Part shown: piece after piece, positions 8,884 through 18,220 of the stretch | How positions within the stretch are numbered: the first letter of the stretch is position 1 | Layout of the letters: every line of letters starts with the position of its first letter | Source: Mycobacterium sp. URHB0044 | GTDB lineage: Bacteria; Actinomycetota; Actinomycetes; Mycobacteriales; Mycobacteriaceae | Length of the DNA stretch: 64,000 nucleotides | Assembly (NCBI RefSeq): GCF_000620625.1 | Contig: NZ_JIAW01000001.1 | Coordinates: forward strand, 620,001-684,000 | Direction of reading: 5' to 3' | The notes under the pieces: generated by a model | Database searches by the model: none | Told to the model about the DNA's origin: nothing | What the model saw: the letters and a program-made list of their open reading frames with translations, nothing else | Translations under genes and position numbers: made by a program

Positions 8884-11022
8884 CTAACCAGCAGGCGTCA
8901 CATCCGCACCCGACCCCTTGATCGTCGACTTCGCGCGATTCTCGGCGCGCACCCGCTTGCCGCCCCGCACGAACCCGGTCGCCGAGATCGACGCGGACAG
9001 CACGGCGTCCTCGCCGTTGACGAACGGGTGGAAGCCGACGCCGGCGCCGCCGCGGCCCTTCACCGGGATGTCGGCGACTTCGGTGACCTTCCAACCCCTT
9101 TCGGACGTCGACAAGATGGCCTCGCCGTTCTCGCATGAGACCGGTAGCGCGGCGATCACCTCGTCACCATCGCCCGCCAGCTTCACACCGGCCACGCCGT
9201 TGCCCGCGGCGCCCTGCGGATTCACCGCGGCGGGGTCGATCCGCAGAATCTTCCCGCGGCGAGTCACCAGCGCCAGGTGGTGGCCGTCGGCGAGCACTCC
9301 CGAGCGCACCAACCCAACGATGTCCGGAGCCACCGGAATGTCGCGGATCTTGTACGGCAGACCACTACCCGTCGTGAACTTGATTCGGCCATCGCTCCAC
9401 GCCGCCCAACCCAGACCCGAGGTGAGCAGCTCTCCGTGGCTGTCGGAGAACACACCGCGATCGTCAAGGCGCCACGACGTGTTGACCTTGCGCTCGCGCG
9501 GCCCGTCGTCGTCGGCGCCGGCAGTGACGGGCACGGCCTCGAAGTCCAGCACGGTGCGACGGTCGAACTCCGGGCCCTTGAACAGCTTCGCGGTCTCCAC
9601 CAGCTCCCGGTCGATCACCTTCCGGCGCGCGTCGGGGTTCGACACCAATTCGGTCAACTCCGCGAACTCGGCGTCCAGCTTGTCGGCTTCGGCCTGCAGC
9701 TCGATCACGTCGAGCTTGGTCAGCCGGCGAAGCTGCAGTGCCAGAACGTAATTGGCCTGTTCCTCGTCGATCTTGAACCGCGCCTGCAGCCCCTGCCGCG
9801 CGTCGTCGACGGTGTCGGAGCCGCGGATCACCGCCACCGCGGCATCGATGTCCAGGTGGATCGTCATCAGGCCGGCGACCAAGTGGCGCCGCGCCGTGAC
9901 CTTCTCGAGTCGATACTCGCTGCGCCGCAATACCACCGAGTCGCGCAGGTGCAGGAACGCGCCGATCAACTCCCGCACCGTCCACCAGCGGGGCACCCGG
10001 TTCTCGTCGAGCGCGACCAGGCTTGCGGCGAACGTCGATTCCAGCGGAGTGAGGGCAAGCAATTGGTCGCGAATCGTCTCGGCGCTGTGCCCGCGCTTCG
10101 CCGTGACCACGATGCGCAGACCGTTGCGCCGGTCGGTCAGATCGGACATATCGGCCACACCCGACATCTCCCCGGACTCGACCAGTGCCCGGATTCTCTC
10201 CTGCACAGTCGAACTGGCAACCCCCGGCGGGAGCTCGGTGACGATGACGTTCTTCCCGTCCACCGACACCGTGCCGCGAACCGTGAACTGTCCCCGGCCG
10301 GTGGTGATGTACTCGCGCAACCCGGCCGTGCCGACGACGGCGGCGCCGGATCCCCAGTCGGGCCCGGGAATGAGCTTCATCAACGTGTCGTCGGTCGTGT
10401 TCGGCCTGGCCAGGAGTGCTCGGCAGGCCGCCATGATCTCGCGGGGATTGTGGGCGGGCACCTTGGTGGCCCACCCCTCGGCGATGCCAATGGCGCCGTT
10501 GCACAGCAGCACCGGCCACTGCGCGGGCAGCATCGTCGGCTCGATCCATTCGCCGTCGAACGTCTGCACCATCGGCACCGCGTGATCGTCGAGCTCAGCG
10601 GTCAGCGCGGCACCGGGTGCCGACAGCCGCATCTCGGTATAGCGGTCGGCCGCGGGAATGTCACCCTGGATGCGAGGGAACGCACCTTGTCCATCAATGA
10701 CTTTCACGCGCTGGAACTCAGCGGCCATCAGCGCCGCAGCGCCGTACATCGACGCGCCGCCGTGCGGGTGCAGGTTGCCGGTCACCGCCGAGCAGACCTT
10801 CGACGACTTCTGCGGCTTGTTGCCGGGCAGCAGTCTCGAGTCGTGCATCTGGTAGAGCAAGCGGCGCTGTCCCGGCTTGAGGCCGTCGAACGCGGAGGGG
10901 ATCGCGCGGTCGCTGACGCTGTAGAGCGCGAAGGTCAGCTGGTAGCGGTTCCAGTAGTCGTCGGCGCTCTGGTCGAGCACCAGGTCGGCGTTCTGTTCAG
11001 GAATGTCAAGCGTGGCGGTCAC
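8884..11022 (-). CDS. type IIA topoisomerase, GyrA-like subunit (TopoNM type)
   Basis: 712 aa, shorter than mycobacterial GyrA. The breakage-reunion domain is clear: KPGQRRLLYQM, HPHGGASMYG (85-94) and DRYTEMRLS, where Tyr128 should be the DNA-linking tyrosine. The C-terminal beta-propeller is reduced, and the gyrase-specific QRRGGKG box is absent (a degenerate KGRGGAG occurs). With the GyrB-like gene 10 bases upstream it resembles the atypical TopoNM of M. smegmatis, reported to relax negative supercoils and introduce positive ones. The two aspartates that usually flank the quinolone pocket in this region are Gly89 and Gly94. Confidence 0.88.
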   Translation of the reverse strand: MTATLDIPEQNADLVLDQSADDYWNRYQLTFALYSVSDRAIPSAFDGLKPGQRRLLYQMHDSRLLPGNKPQKSSKVCSAVTGNLHPHGGASMYGAAALMAAEFQRVKVIDGQGAFPRIQGDIPAADRYTEMRLSAPGAALTAELDDHAVPMVQTFDGEWIEPTMLPAQWPVLLCNGAIGIAEGWATKVPAHNPREIMAACRALLARPNTTDDTLMKLIPGPDWGSGAAVVGTAGLREYITTGRGQFTVRGTVSVDGKNVIVTELPPGVASSTVQERIRALVESGEMSGVADMSDLTDRRNGLRIVVTAKRGHSAETIRDQLLALTPLESTFAASLVALDENRVPRWWTVRELIGAFLHLRDSVVLRRSEYRLEKVTARRHLVAGLMTIHLDIDAAVAVIRGSDTVDDARQGLQARFKIDEEQANYVLALQLRRLTKLDVIELQAEADKLDAEFAELTELVSNPDARRKVIDRELVETAKLFKGPEFDRRTVLDFEAVPVTAGADDDGPRERKVNTSWRLDDRGVFSDSHGELLTSGLGWAAWSDGRIKFTTGSGLPYKIRDIPVAPDIVGLVRSGVLADGHHLALVTRRGKILRIDPAAVNPQGAAGNGVAGVKLAGDGDEVIAALPVSCENGEAILSTSERGWKVTEVADIPVKGRGGAGVGFHPFVNGEDAVLSASISATGFVRGGKRVRAENRAKSTIKGSGADVTPAG

Positions 11023-11032
11023 GATCTGCCCT

Positions 11033-13066
11033 TTACGTCAAGTCCAGCGAAGAGGTGTCGACACGGGAGGCGATGTCCGCCATCCACGTGCGCCTGCCCT
11101 CCGGCGGTCCACCGAACAGAGTGTGATGCAACTTCTTCTCACCGTCATCGGGATGGACCCGAATCACGGTGCGCCGCTGCGGATCCAGCACCGTGTTCCA
11201 GAAGTCGTCGGCGTCCATCTCGCCGAGCCCCTTGTTGCGCTGCACCTCCACCTTGCGTTTGGAGGTGGCCTTCATCTGAGCGACGGCGGCATCACGCTCG
11301 GACTCGTCCTGGCAGTACACCCGCTGGCTGCCATCCTTGACGACGAACAGCGGTGGCAGCGTCACGTAGACCATCCCGGCGGCGACCAGTGGCCGGTAGA
11401 ACTCCAGGAACATGGAGATGAGGCTCGAGTTGATGTTGCCGCCGTCGGGGTCGGCGTCGGAGGCGAACAGGATTCGGTCGTATCGACACATCTCCGGATC
11501 GCAATGCTCGCGGACCCCGCAGCCCAGGATGCGTTCGATCGAGTCGAACTCGTCCTTGATCCGCGCCTTGCTCACCGTGAACCCGTACACGTTGGGCGGC
11601 TTGCCCTTCAGCGGGAACGCTGCCTGGAACGTCGCGTCCCTGGCTGCCTTGATCGTGCCAAGCGCGGAATCGCCCTCACACAGGAACAGTTCGGCACCGG
11701 ACCCGCGGCCGGTCTCCCTGCTGGGCAACAGCTTCGGCGGAAGAGACAGGTTCGTTCCCAACCCCTTGGCCTTCGACGCCGCCCTGGATCGGGCCTTCGC
11801 GCCCTCGGCACTGCGCCGCGCTCTGGCCGACTCCAGGGCGAGCTTCGTCCACAGGGTGACGGTCTCACCGTTGGCTGGGTTGACTGCCCAGATGGTGACG
11901 CTGCGCGCGACGTCGGGGGCCATCGCCACGTTCAAGGAGCGCGACGACACTGCGGTCTTGGCCTGGGAGTCCCACGACACGTCGGGCGCGCGGGTATCGA
12001 CGGCCAGTGCGGTGACCGCGGCGAAGTCCTGTGGCTCGGGACCCTCCTCGCCCTTGGCGAGTCCCAGGTCGCGAATCCGGGAAGCCCGCTCGGCCAACGC
12101 TTCCGACAGCCCCTTGACCGCAGCCGTCAGGTGGGACCCACCGCCAGGGGTGCGCACGGTGTTGCAGAACGCGGCAACGGTGGCCGGCTCCGCGGGTCCG
12201 GCGGTCAACGACCACCGGAACGGCGTCGCCCCGCGCCCCGTGGTGTACTCCCCGCGACCCTCCACGACGGCGCGCACATCGGGCACCGGCGCGTCCGAGG
12301 CGGTGCACATGAGGTCCAAGAGCGTCTCGGTGCCCCACGGGCCGTTGAACGGTTCGACCAGTTCGGGCCGGATCTCGTCGCCCGGCCACCCTTCGTCGAC
12401 GACCGCCAGGTGCACGCCGGGCGACATCCGCGCCGCGGCGTGCGCTCGCAGCAGCACTTCGTTGATGTCGATGCTGGAATCCGGCACGACGACCGGGTCG
12501 AACAGGATGCGCACCGTGGTGCCGTGCGCGTCGGGCTTGCGGTTGCCGGCACCGCGGAGCTTCTGCGTGTCGCCGCGGACGAACGGAGCGTCCGGATCGA
12601 AGTCCTTGCCCTCGAACACACCGGGGTAGCCGCCGCCGAAACTCTGCAGGTAGGTCTTTCCGGCTCGACGAACCGTCACGTCGGTACGTGCGGAGATGAA
12701 GACCGCTGCCGCGGCGCCGATCCCGTTCAGTCCGGCACCGGTGCTGTCGGCGTCGACGTGTGCGGAGAACTTGCCACCGGCGCGTGCGGTACCCAGCGTC
12801 TTGACGATGCCGTTCTTGCCGTTCACGGGGTCCGAGTCGACGGGAAGGCCGCGGCCGTCGTCGGCGACGCTGACGGATCCGTCGGCGTGCAGCGTGATCG
12901 TTACGGTCGAACCACCGTGGCTGGGATCGGCGACCTCTTCGATCGCGTTGTCCACCAGCTCCCGCAATGCGGTGTTGAGCACGTCGAGGCCGAGATTCAC
13001 CGCAGGCCGCAGGCGAGTGTGCTGGACATCGTCGAGCTCGGTGATGTCGGCGGCGGTGTAACTCAC
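11033..13066 (-). CDS. type IIA topoisomerase, GyrB-like ATPase subunit (TopoNM type)
   Basis: 677 aa from a GTG at 13066, which has GAAGGA about 7 bases upstream; a longer frame to 13141 has no such site. The GHKL ATPase motifs are RELVDNAIEEV (Glu36, Asn40) and DDGRGLPV. The TOPRIM domain shows CEGDSALGTIKAARD and SDADPDGGNI (in place of the usual DADVDG), followed by NKGLGEMD. It is not the housekeeping gyrB: motif variants and gene order differ from standard gyrase. It forms an operon with the GyrA-like gene. Confidence 0.88.
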   Translation of the reverse strand: MSYTAADITELDDVQHTRLRPAVNLGLDVLNTALRELVDNAIEEVADPSHGGSTVTITLHADGSVSVADDGRGLPVDSDPVNGKNGIVKTLGTARAGGKFSAHVDADSTGAGLNGIGAAAAVFISARTDVTVRRAGKTYLQSFGGGYPGVFEGKDFDPDAPFVRGDTQKLRGAGNRKPDAHGTTVRILFDPVVVPDSSIDINEVLLRAHAAARMSPGVHLAVVDEGWPGDEIRPELVEPFNGPWGTETLLDLMCTASDAPVPDVRAVVEGRGEYTTGRGATPFRWSLTAGPAEPATVAAFCNTVRTPGGGSHLTAAVKGLSEALAERASRIRDLGLAKGEEGPEPQDFAAVTALAVDTRAPDVSWDSQAKTAVSSRSLNVAMAPDVARSVTIWAVNPANGETVTLWTKLALESARARRSAEGAKARSRAASKAKGLGTNLSLPPKLLPSRETGRGSGAELFLCEGDSALGTIKAARDATFQAAFPLKGKPPNVYGFTVSKARIKDEFDSIERILGCGVREHCDPEMCRYDRILFASDADPDGGNINSSLISMFLEFYRPLVAAGMVYVTLPPLFVVKDGSQRVYCQDESERDAAVAQMKATSKRKVEVQRNKGLGEMDADDFWNTVLDPQRRTVIRVHPDDGEKKLHHTLFGGPPEGRRTWMADIASRVDTSSLDLT

Positions 13067-13245
13067 TACGGATCCTTCGCGTCGGGCAGGGCCCGTGCGG
13101 AAGTGGGCGCGGCACGGGTGGCGTACGCATTCTGCCCCCACCGGGCGACAGTCACCGCATCATGCGGTCCGTGTCGCCGCCGTCTACGGAGGACTGACCT
13201 GGCGGCAAGCGGCAGCAGTGCAGGCCAGACGCGTGAGGACGAGGA

Positions 13246-14133
13246 TCAGGTACCGACGTTCGAACGATCCTCGGCATCGCTCCCGTTTCGCTCGCGCACC
13301 ATCTGTGCCAGCAGGCGGAGGGAATCGGCCGAACTGGAACCTTCCGCCGTCGTGACGATCGACACAGATTGTTCTGCCGACCTTGCGATGACGAGGTTCT
13401 GCTGGGTGACGGTGAGCGCGCCGACCAGCGGATGTCGCAGGTCGTAGGAGTCGGCCTCGCATGGCCGCACGCGGTGATCGCGCCAGAACGTCACGAACTC
13501 CGGGCTCTTCATCGAGAGTTCACCGATGAGCGACGCCAGTGCGGCGTCCTCGGGATGCCGCCCTGCCACCAGTCGCAGGTTCCCGACCATGGCCTTGGCC
13601 TTGCGTGGCCAGTCCACGTAGAGGTCGCGGTAGTGCGGGTCGAGGAAGAGCATCCGCGCCATGTTGGGCCGCTCGGCGGGGCGGTCCACCGACGTCGGAT
13701 CGACGTGCCCCGACGTCAGGGCGTGCCCGAGGTCGTTCCAGGCCAGGACGTCGGTGCGCCGGCCGAGGACCGTCGCGGGTACGTCGCCCAGCGTGCGCAA
13801 CAGATCGCGGGTGAGCGGGTCGATCCGCTCGGCCGGAGGTTTGCGCATCTGCGCGGGGCGCGATGCGGCGAGCGCGTGCAGGTGGCGGCGTTCGTGCCGA
13901 TCGAGGCGCAGTGCCGTCGCGATGGCATCCAGTACCGCGGCTGAGGCGTTGACCGACTGGCCCTGCTCGAGGCGCGTGTAGTACGACACGCTCACCCCCG
14001 CCAGCTGGGCGAGTTCCTCGCGCCGCAGCCCGGCGACCCGCCGGCGCTCTGGGAATGCGCGGAGGCCGACGTCCTCGGGTTCGAGTTGCGCGCGGCGGGC
14101 CCGCAGGAACTCGCCGAGGGTCGTTTGCATCAT
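13246..14133 (-). CDS. XRE regulator with MmyB-like C-terminal domain
   Basis: About 295 aa. The N-terminal helix-turn-helix is RREELAQLAGVSVSYYTRLEQGQSVNAS (about residues 35-62), and the rest is the MmyB-like ligand-binding domain with VLGRRTDVLAWNDLGHAL and the usual ARMLFLDPHYRDLYVDW. Two adjacent ATG codons (14133, 14130) follow TGGAG; the first is used. It is divergent from a metallo-hydrolase/esterase operon with a strong 29-bp palindrome between them, so it probably controls that operon. Confidence 0.9.
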   Translation of the reverse strand: MMQTTLGEFLRARRAQLEPEDVGLRAFPERRRVAGLRREELAQLAGVSVSYYTRLEQGQSVNASAAVLDAIATALRLDRHERRHLHALAASRPAQMRKPPAERIDPLTRDLLRTLGDVPATVLGRRTDVLAWNDLGHALTSGHVDPTSVDRPAERPNMARMLFLDPHYRDLYVDWPRKAKAMVGNLRLVAGRHPEDAALASLIGELSMKSPEFVTFWRDHRVRPCEADSYDLRHPLVGALTVTQQNLVIARSAEQSVSIVTTAEGSSSADSLRLLAQMVRERNGSDAEDRSNVGT

Positions 14134-14161
14134 GACTCCACTATGCGCGCGTCGAGGCGCC

Positions 14162-14190
14162 CGTGCCTGACCCTGACAGGGATAGGCACG
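14162..14190. promoter_or_regulatory. 29-bp palindrome, probable XRE regulator operator
   Basis: Outer arms CGTGCCT (14162-14168) and AGGCACG (14184-14190) and inner arms CCCTG (14171-14175) and CAGGG (14177-14181) are all perfectly complementary around base 14176. It lies midway between the divergent XRE gene (start 14133) and the metallo-hydrolase gene (start 14235). Confidence 0.6.
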
Positions 14191-14234
14191 ACAGGGGCTG
14201 GTCGCCACGGCGCTGCCGACGCACGCTGGCTGGC

Positions 14235-15137
14235 ATGAACGAAATCGTGTTGGGTGACGTGTCGGTCACCCGTGTCATGGAGTACTACGGGTCGGTCGAA
14301 CTTTCGCCTCGAAAGTTCTTCCCCGACAGCGCACCAGAATCGTGGGACCGCAACGAGCCCTGGCTGGTGCCGGATTTCTATGACCCCGCCGAGGATGTGT
14401 GCGTGAGCGCGATCCAGACGTGGGTCTTGCGTAGCGAGGGCAGGACGATCCTCGTCGACACCGGAGTGGGCAACCACAAGGAACGACCGGCCTCGCCGGT
14501 CTGGCATCACTTGGAGACGGACTTCCTCGGCAACCTCGCGCGGGCCGGCGTCCGCCCCGAGGACGTCGACGTGGTGATCAACACGCACCTGCACAACGAC
14601 CACGTCGGATGGAACACCCGACTGGACGACGGTGATTGGGTGCCGACCTTCCCGAATGCGACGTACCTGATGCCGGAGGCCGACTTCCAGTTCTGGAACC
14701 CCCATGCGCGTCCGATGAGCCGCGAGCACCAGAACGTCTTCGAGGACAGCGTGGCCCCCGTCGTCGATGCCGGCCTGGTCGAGTTGTGGGACGGGCACTT
14801 TCAGATCGACGCACACCTGCGCCTGGATCTGGCGCCCGGCCACACGCCGGGCTCGTCGGTCGTCGCGTTGAATTCGGGCTCCGATCGGGCCGTGTTCGTA
14901 GGGGACCTCCTGCACACTCCTTTGCAGTTCGTCCAACCGGATGTCAACAGTTGCTTCTGCGAGGATCCGATCGCGGCCAGGGCCACCCGCAGACGGATAC
15001 TCGGCGAAGCGGCTGATTCGAACACGCTGGTCTTCCCCGCCCACCTCGGCGGCCACGGGGCAGCCGAACTGACCCGTGCTGGTGAGGATTTCGCGATCAA
15101 GCAGTGGGCGCCGTTCGATCGGGTGTCCGATGTCTGA
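14235..15137 (+). CDS. metallo-beta-lactamase fold hydrolase
   Basis: 300 aa. The zinc signature THLHNDHVGW gives His118, His120, Asp122 and His123; further metal ligands are expected in APGHTPGSS and in GDLLH, with a terminal His in PAHLGGHG. The layout resembles lactonase-type members of the fold, but the substrate is unknown. ATG at 14235 is the first codon giving a family-like N-terminus. It overlaps the following carboxylesterase gene by 8 bases, so the two are co-translated. Confidence 0.88.
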   Translation: MNEIVLGDVSVTRVMEYYGSVELSPRKFFPDSAPESWDRNEPWLVPDFYDPAEDVCVSAIQTWVLRSEGRTILVDTGVGNHKERPASPVWHHLETDFLGNLARAGVRPEDVDVVINTHLHNDHVGWNTRLDDGDWVPTFPNATYLMPEADFQFWNPHARPMSREHQNVFEDSVAPVVDAGLVELWDGHFQIDAHLRLDLAPGHTPGSSVVALNSGSDRAVFVGDLLHTPLQFVQPDVNSCFCEDPIAARATRRRILGEAADSNTLVFPAHLGGHGAAELTRAGEDFAIKQWAPFDRVSDV

Positions 15138-16539
15138 GCCGGTCGTCTCCACCACCGGTGGCGCCGTCCGCGGGAGGTCCGAGGGGACGGGGTCGGTGTT
15201 CTTGGGCGTGCCCTATGCGGCATCGCCCACCGGGCCGCTGCGCTTCGCCGCTCCGGAAACCCACCCCGGATGGCCCGGCGTGCGGGACGCGACCCGGCCC
15301 GGTCCGACCGCTCCGCAAGCCCCGCGGCACGGCTTCGGTGCGCTGGACCTCTCGCCGATGTTCGTCGTCGCCGACGAGGTGGATCCTGACTATTTGACCG
15401 TGAACGTGTGGTCGCCGAAGGACGCAAACCGTTGTCCGGTCATGGTGTTCGTGCACGGCGGCGGGTTCCTGTCCGGGTCGACGAGGTCGCCGATGTACGA
15501 CGGCGCAGCATTCGCGCGTGACGGCGTCGTGCTCGTCACCGTCACCTACCGGCTGGGCGTGATCGGCTTCCTCGACCTCCCCGACGCACCACCCAACCGC
15601 GGTTTACTCGACGTGCTCGCCGCGTTGCGCTGGGTGCAGGACAACATCGCGGCGTTCGGCGGCGACCCCGGCAACGTCACTTTGTTCGGCCAGTCCGCGG
15701 GTGCGACGATCACCACCGCGGTACTGGCGACGCCAGAGGCGGCGGGCCTGGTCCGGCGCGTGATCGTGCAGAGCGGCAACGGGTCCGGCGCGCTCGACCG
15801 CGAGCAGGCGGCACGCGTCACCCACCGCGCCGCCAAGATGCTGGACGTAGCGCCCACGGCCGCGGGATTCGGCACCTTCGCCGACGATCGGCTGGTGGAG
15901 GTCGGAGCGGCACTCGTCGGAACCGATCTCCGCACCGCGAGACGGTTGGATCCGCTGGTCGGGTTGAGCCCGTTCAATCTGGTGTTGGACCGCCAGCCCG
16001 CGGACGCGGTGGCAGACGGTAACGGTGCAGACGTGCCGATGCTCATCGGCACCAACGCTGACGAGGGCAACCTGTATCTCGTTCCGCAGGGCGCGTTCGT
16101 CGACTCCACCGAGCGCGACGTCGTCGAGCTGGCGTCGGTCACGTCCCGGGATCCCGAGGCGGCCATCCGCGACGTCAGAACCCGGCTGCCCGGTGCTACG
16201 TGGGGCGAGGTGCGCGCGGCGATGCTGGGCGACGCCCTGTTCGGCGCTGGTACCGGACGTCTGATCCGTGCGCATGCCTCGCACGGCGCGGCACCCCTGC
16301 ACGAGTACGAATTCACTTGGCGGTCAATGGCAGTCGATGGTCTCCTCGGTGCCGCCCACACGGTCGAAGTGCCCTTCGTCTTCGACTGCCTCGGCGCGCC
16401 GGGGCTGCGCGGGCCCCGTGGTCTGCTCGGGCCGGGCGACCCGCCGCAACGACTCGCCGATGACATGCACGGTGCGTGGGTCCGCTACGCGAGCACCGGG
16501 GACCCGGGCTGGCAGGGGAGGAAGGTCTTCGGCGGGTAA
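15130..16539 (+). CDS. type B carboxylesterase
   Basis: 469 aa. N-terminal GAVRGRSEGTGSVFLGVPYA, oxyanion-hole HGGGFLSG, and nucleophile elbow FGQSAGAT (Ser189) are those of carboxylesterase type B (PnbA-like) enzymes; a Glu-containing TNADEGN segment gives the likely acid, and the His is in AAHTVEVPFVF. Cytosolic (no signal). Starts inside the end of the metallo-hydrolase gene. A second carboxylesterase of the same family is at 32768-34120. Confidence 0.9.
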   Translation: MSEPVVSTTGGAVRGRSEGTGSVFLGVPYAASPTGPLRFAAPETHPGWPGVRDATRPGPTAPQAPRHGFGALDLSPMFVVADEVDPDYLTVNVWSPKDANRCPVMVFVHGGGFLSGSTRSPMYDGAAFARDGVVLVTVTYRLGVIGFLDLPDAPPNRGLLDVLAALRWVQDNIAAFGGDPGNVTLFGQSAGATITTAVLATPEAAGLVRRVIVQSGNGSGALDREQAARVTHRAAKMLDVAPTAAGFGTFADDRLVEVGAALVGTDLRTARRLDPLVGLSPFNLVLDRQPADAVADGNGADVPMLIGTNADEGNLYLVPQGAFVDSTERDVVELASVTSRDPEAAIRDVRTRLPGATWGEVRAAMLGDALFGAGTGRLIRAHASHGAAPLHEYEFTWRSMAVDGLLGAAHTVEVPFVFDCLGAPGLRGPRGLLGPGDPPQRLADDMHGAWVRYASTGDPGWQGRKVFGG

Positions 16540-16551
16540 CCGCCGGAGCGG

Positions 16552-17235
16552 CTACAGCCGACCGGCCACGAAGCTCGCCGCCTGCGCCGTCATACCGTTC
16601 GTCACGTACGAGCCGTGAGCGCCGGTAGGTGCCCCCGGGGGAGCGCCATTGCAGATCGTGTCGCCAGGCGCGCACAGGTCGATGGTCTTCGGGACGTAAA
16701 GCGGGCCAATGGTGATCTGCGGGGCACCGGAGTCGCCCAGGAACCGATTCGACGGTTTGCCGAACAGGGTCACCGCGGCCACGTGGTCGGCTACCTCGGG
16801 CGGCATGGGTGGCGGCACGAACGCGGCAGGAACACCCGGAGGGACTTCGGGCGAGGTGACGAAGCCCGCAACCGCCGCGCCCTGCGAGAACCCGCCCAGG
16901 ACGATCCTGGTGCTCGGACAGGCCGCGATCGTTGCCTGGATGTGGTTGCTCGCATCCCTGATGCCATCGATGACGCTCAAGGCGAACTGCAAAGGGTCGC
17001 CAAAGTCGTCGCTGGCGGCGTAGTTCACGGCGTAGGCGTCGACCGACCTCGCACCGGCCTTCGAGCGCAACGCATCGACGAAGCCCTGCCCGATCCCGCC
17101 AACGCCGGGTGGCTCGTCGGTCCCGCGCGCGAACACCACCTCGACGTCGGGGCACGGTTGCGCGAGCGCGGGCGGGGCGGAGGTGCCCACCAGCCCCCAC
17201 GTAGCGATGAGAGTTGCGACGAACGCACGGATCAT
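16552..17235 (-). CDS. secreted cutinase family protein
   Basis: About 227 aa. A signal peptide (MIRAFVATLIATWGLVG...PPALAQ) is followed by the cutinase core: PCPDVEVVFARGTDEPPGVG, GGFSQGAAVAG with the nucleophilic Ser, and CAPGDTIC with the disulphide and catalytic Asp; the His is in GAHGSYV. Mycobacterial relatives (culp/cut genes) are exported esterases or phospholipases. The frame is open further upstream (ATG at 17298); 17235 is used because the signal peptide starts there. Convergent with the carboxylesterase. Confidence 0.88.
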   Translation of the reverse strand: MIRAFVATLIATWGLVGTSAPPALAQPCPDVEVVFARGTDEPPGVGGIGQGFVDALRSKAGARSVDAYAVNYAASDDFGDPLQFALSVIDGIRDASNHIQATIAACPSTRIVLGGFSQGAAVAGFVTSPEVPPGVPAAFVPPPMPPEVADHVAAVTLFGKPSNRFLGDSGAPQITIGPLYVPKTIDLCAPGDTICNGAPPGAPTGAHGSYVTNGMTAQAASFVAGRL

Positions 17236-17317
17236 CAGGCCGACAAGCGGCCGTCCGTTGGTACCGATCAAGACGCCCCCGCCTTCCGTCACCCGCATGT
17301 TGCGCCTGCCGACGATG

Positions 17318-18127
17318 CTACGTATGCGGAAGGTGTTCGTGCCACGCGAGATCGGCGCCGAGTGCTCTGGCGAGGCGGGTGATTGCCTCGCGTGTGGACT
17401 CGTCGCCGACACGGTCGGGCAGCCAGGCGCAGGCGATGCCGGCGCCGATCACGTCGGTTCCCGCGCAGACAGCGGCCAGACATTCCTCGATCTGGCCGAG
17501 GGAGGGCCCGGGGCCCGCGGGGAAGCGCAGACCGGATAGTTCCGCGCTGTCGACGACGTCCACGTCGAGATGAAGGTAGACCGGCGTGCCGGGGAGCCCG
17601 TCGAGGGCGGCGGTGATCGCTGCCCGGTCGGCGGGCACGCGGCGGACCTGGCTGGCGGTGAGGGCGTCGCGCTCGGCGGGGTCGAGGTCTCTGGCGTCGG
17701 CGAGCACGACGTTGGTTTCGGGGACGGGCCGAAGTTCGAGTGCATCGTCGAACAGCCCGGGTGTCCGGCCGGTCAGCATCGATATCGCCATCCCGCCGAT
17801 GTAGCCGCTGGTCGATATGGCCGGGGTGTTGAAGTCACCGTGGGCGTCCAGCCACACCACGGCCAGGTCGTCATGGCGGCGCTGCAGGCCGGCCACCGCC
17901 GCGCGGGCGGTGGAGCAGTCGCCGGACAGCAGCAGGGGCCTGGCGGCCTCGGCCACCGCGTCCGCTATTGCCGCGTGCAGCAGGCTCATCCGGGCGGGCA
18001 CGGATTCGGCGAGGAGGGTCGGGAAGATCGTCTCGGATGCGCCGACGGGGACCGGGAAGGCCGGGATGTGCTCGTCGAGGTGCCAGGGCGCGACGATGAG
18101 ATCCCAACTGGTGCTGTCGTCAGTCAC
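17318..18127 (-). CDS. arginase/agmatinase (ureohydrolase) family protein
   Basis: 269 aa from a GTG at 18127 preceded by GGGAGG. The metal-binding motifs are VVWLDAHGDFNT (DAHxD) and HLDVDVVDS. The first motif, normally GGDHS, reads LSGDCST here, so the His that usually binds one Mn2+ is replaced by Cys. The protein probably binds at least one metal; whether it hydrolyses arginine, agmatine or another guanidino compound is not clear. No urease or polyamine genes are nearby. Confidence 0.8.
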   Translation of the reverse strand: MTDDSTSWDLIVAPWHLDEHIPAFPVPVGASETIFPTLLAESVPARMSLLHAAIADAVAEAARPLLLSGDCSTARAAVAGLQRRHDDLAVVWLDAHGDFNTPAISTSGYIGGMAISMLTGRTPGLFDDALELRPVPETNVVLADARDLDPAERDALTASQVRRVPADRAAITAALDGLPGTPVYLHLDVDVVDSAELSGLRFPAGPGPSLGQIEECLAAVCAGTDVIGAGIACAWLPDRVGDESTREAITRLARALGADLAWHEHLPHT

Positions 18128-18220
18128 GAGGCGCCTCCCTTTCCGCCTCCGATTCTCCATCCGGCGTCCAGTGGGATGCGAATGATTTTCCGCAGATTTG
18201 GGCAGCAGCGAATGCGGTGA

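Noticed and set aside
8884-11022. Assignment as housekeeping DNA gyrase A
   Set aside because: No canonical QRRGGKG box, shorter C-terminus and different catalytic-loop variants. The partner gene also differs from gyrB.
9277-11340. 687-codon open frame on the plus strand
   Set aside because: It lies antisense to the topoisomerase A-like gene. Its residues are Arg/His/Gly-rich and show no domain; high GC at third positions keeps the opposite strand open.
11003-13447. 814-codon open frame on the plus strand
   Set aside because: Antisense to the GyrB-like gene, with arginine-rich composition and no family match. The minus strand carries clear GHKL and TOPRIM motifs.
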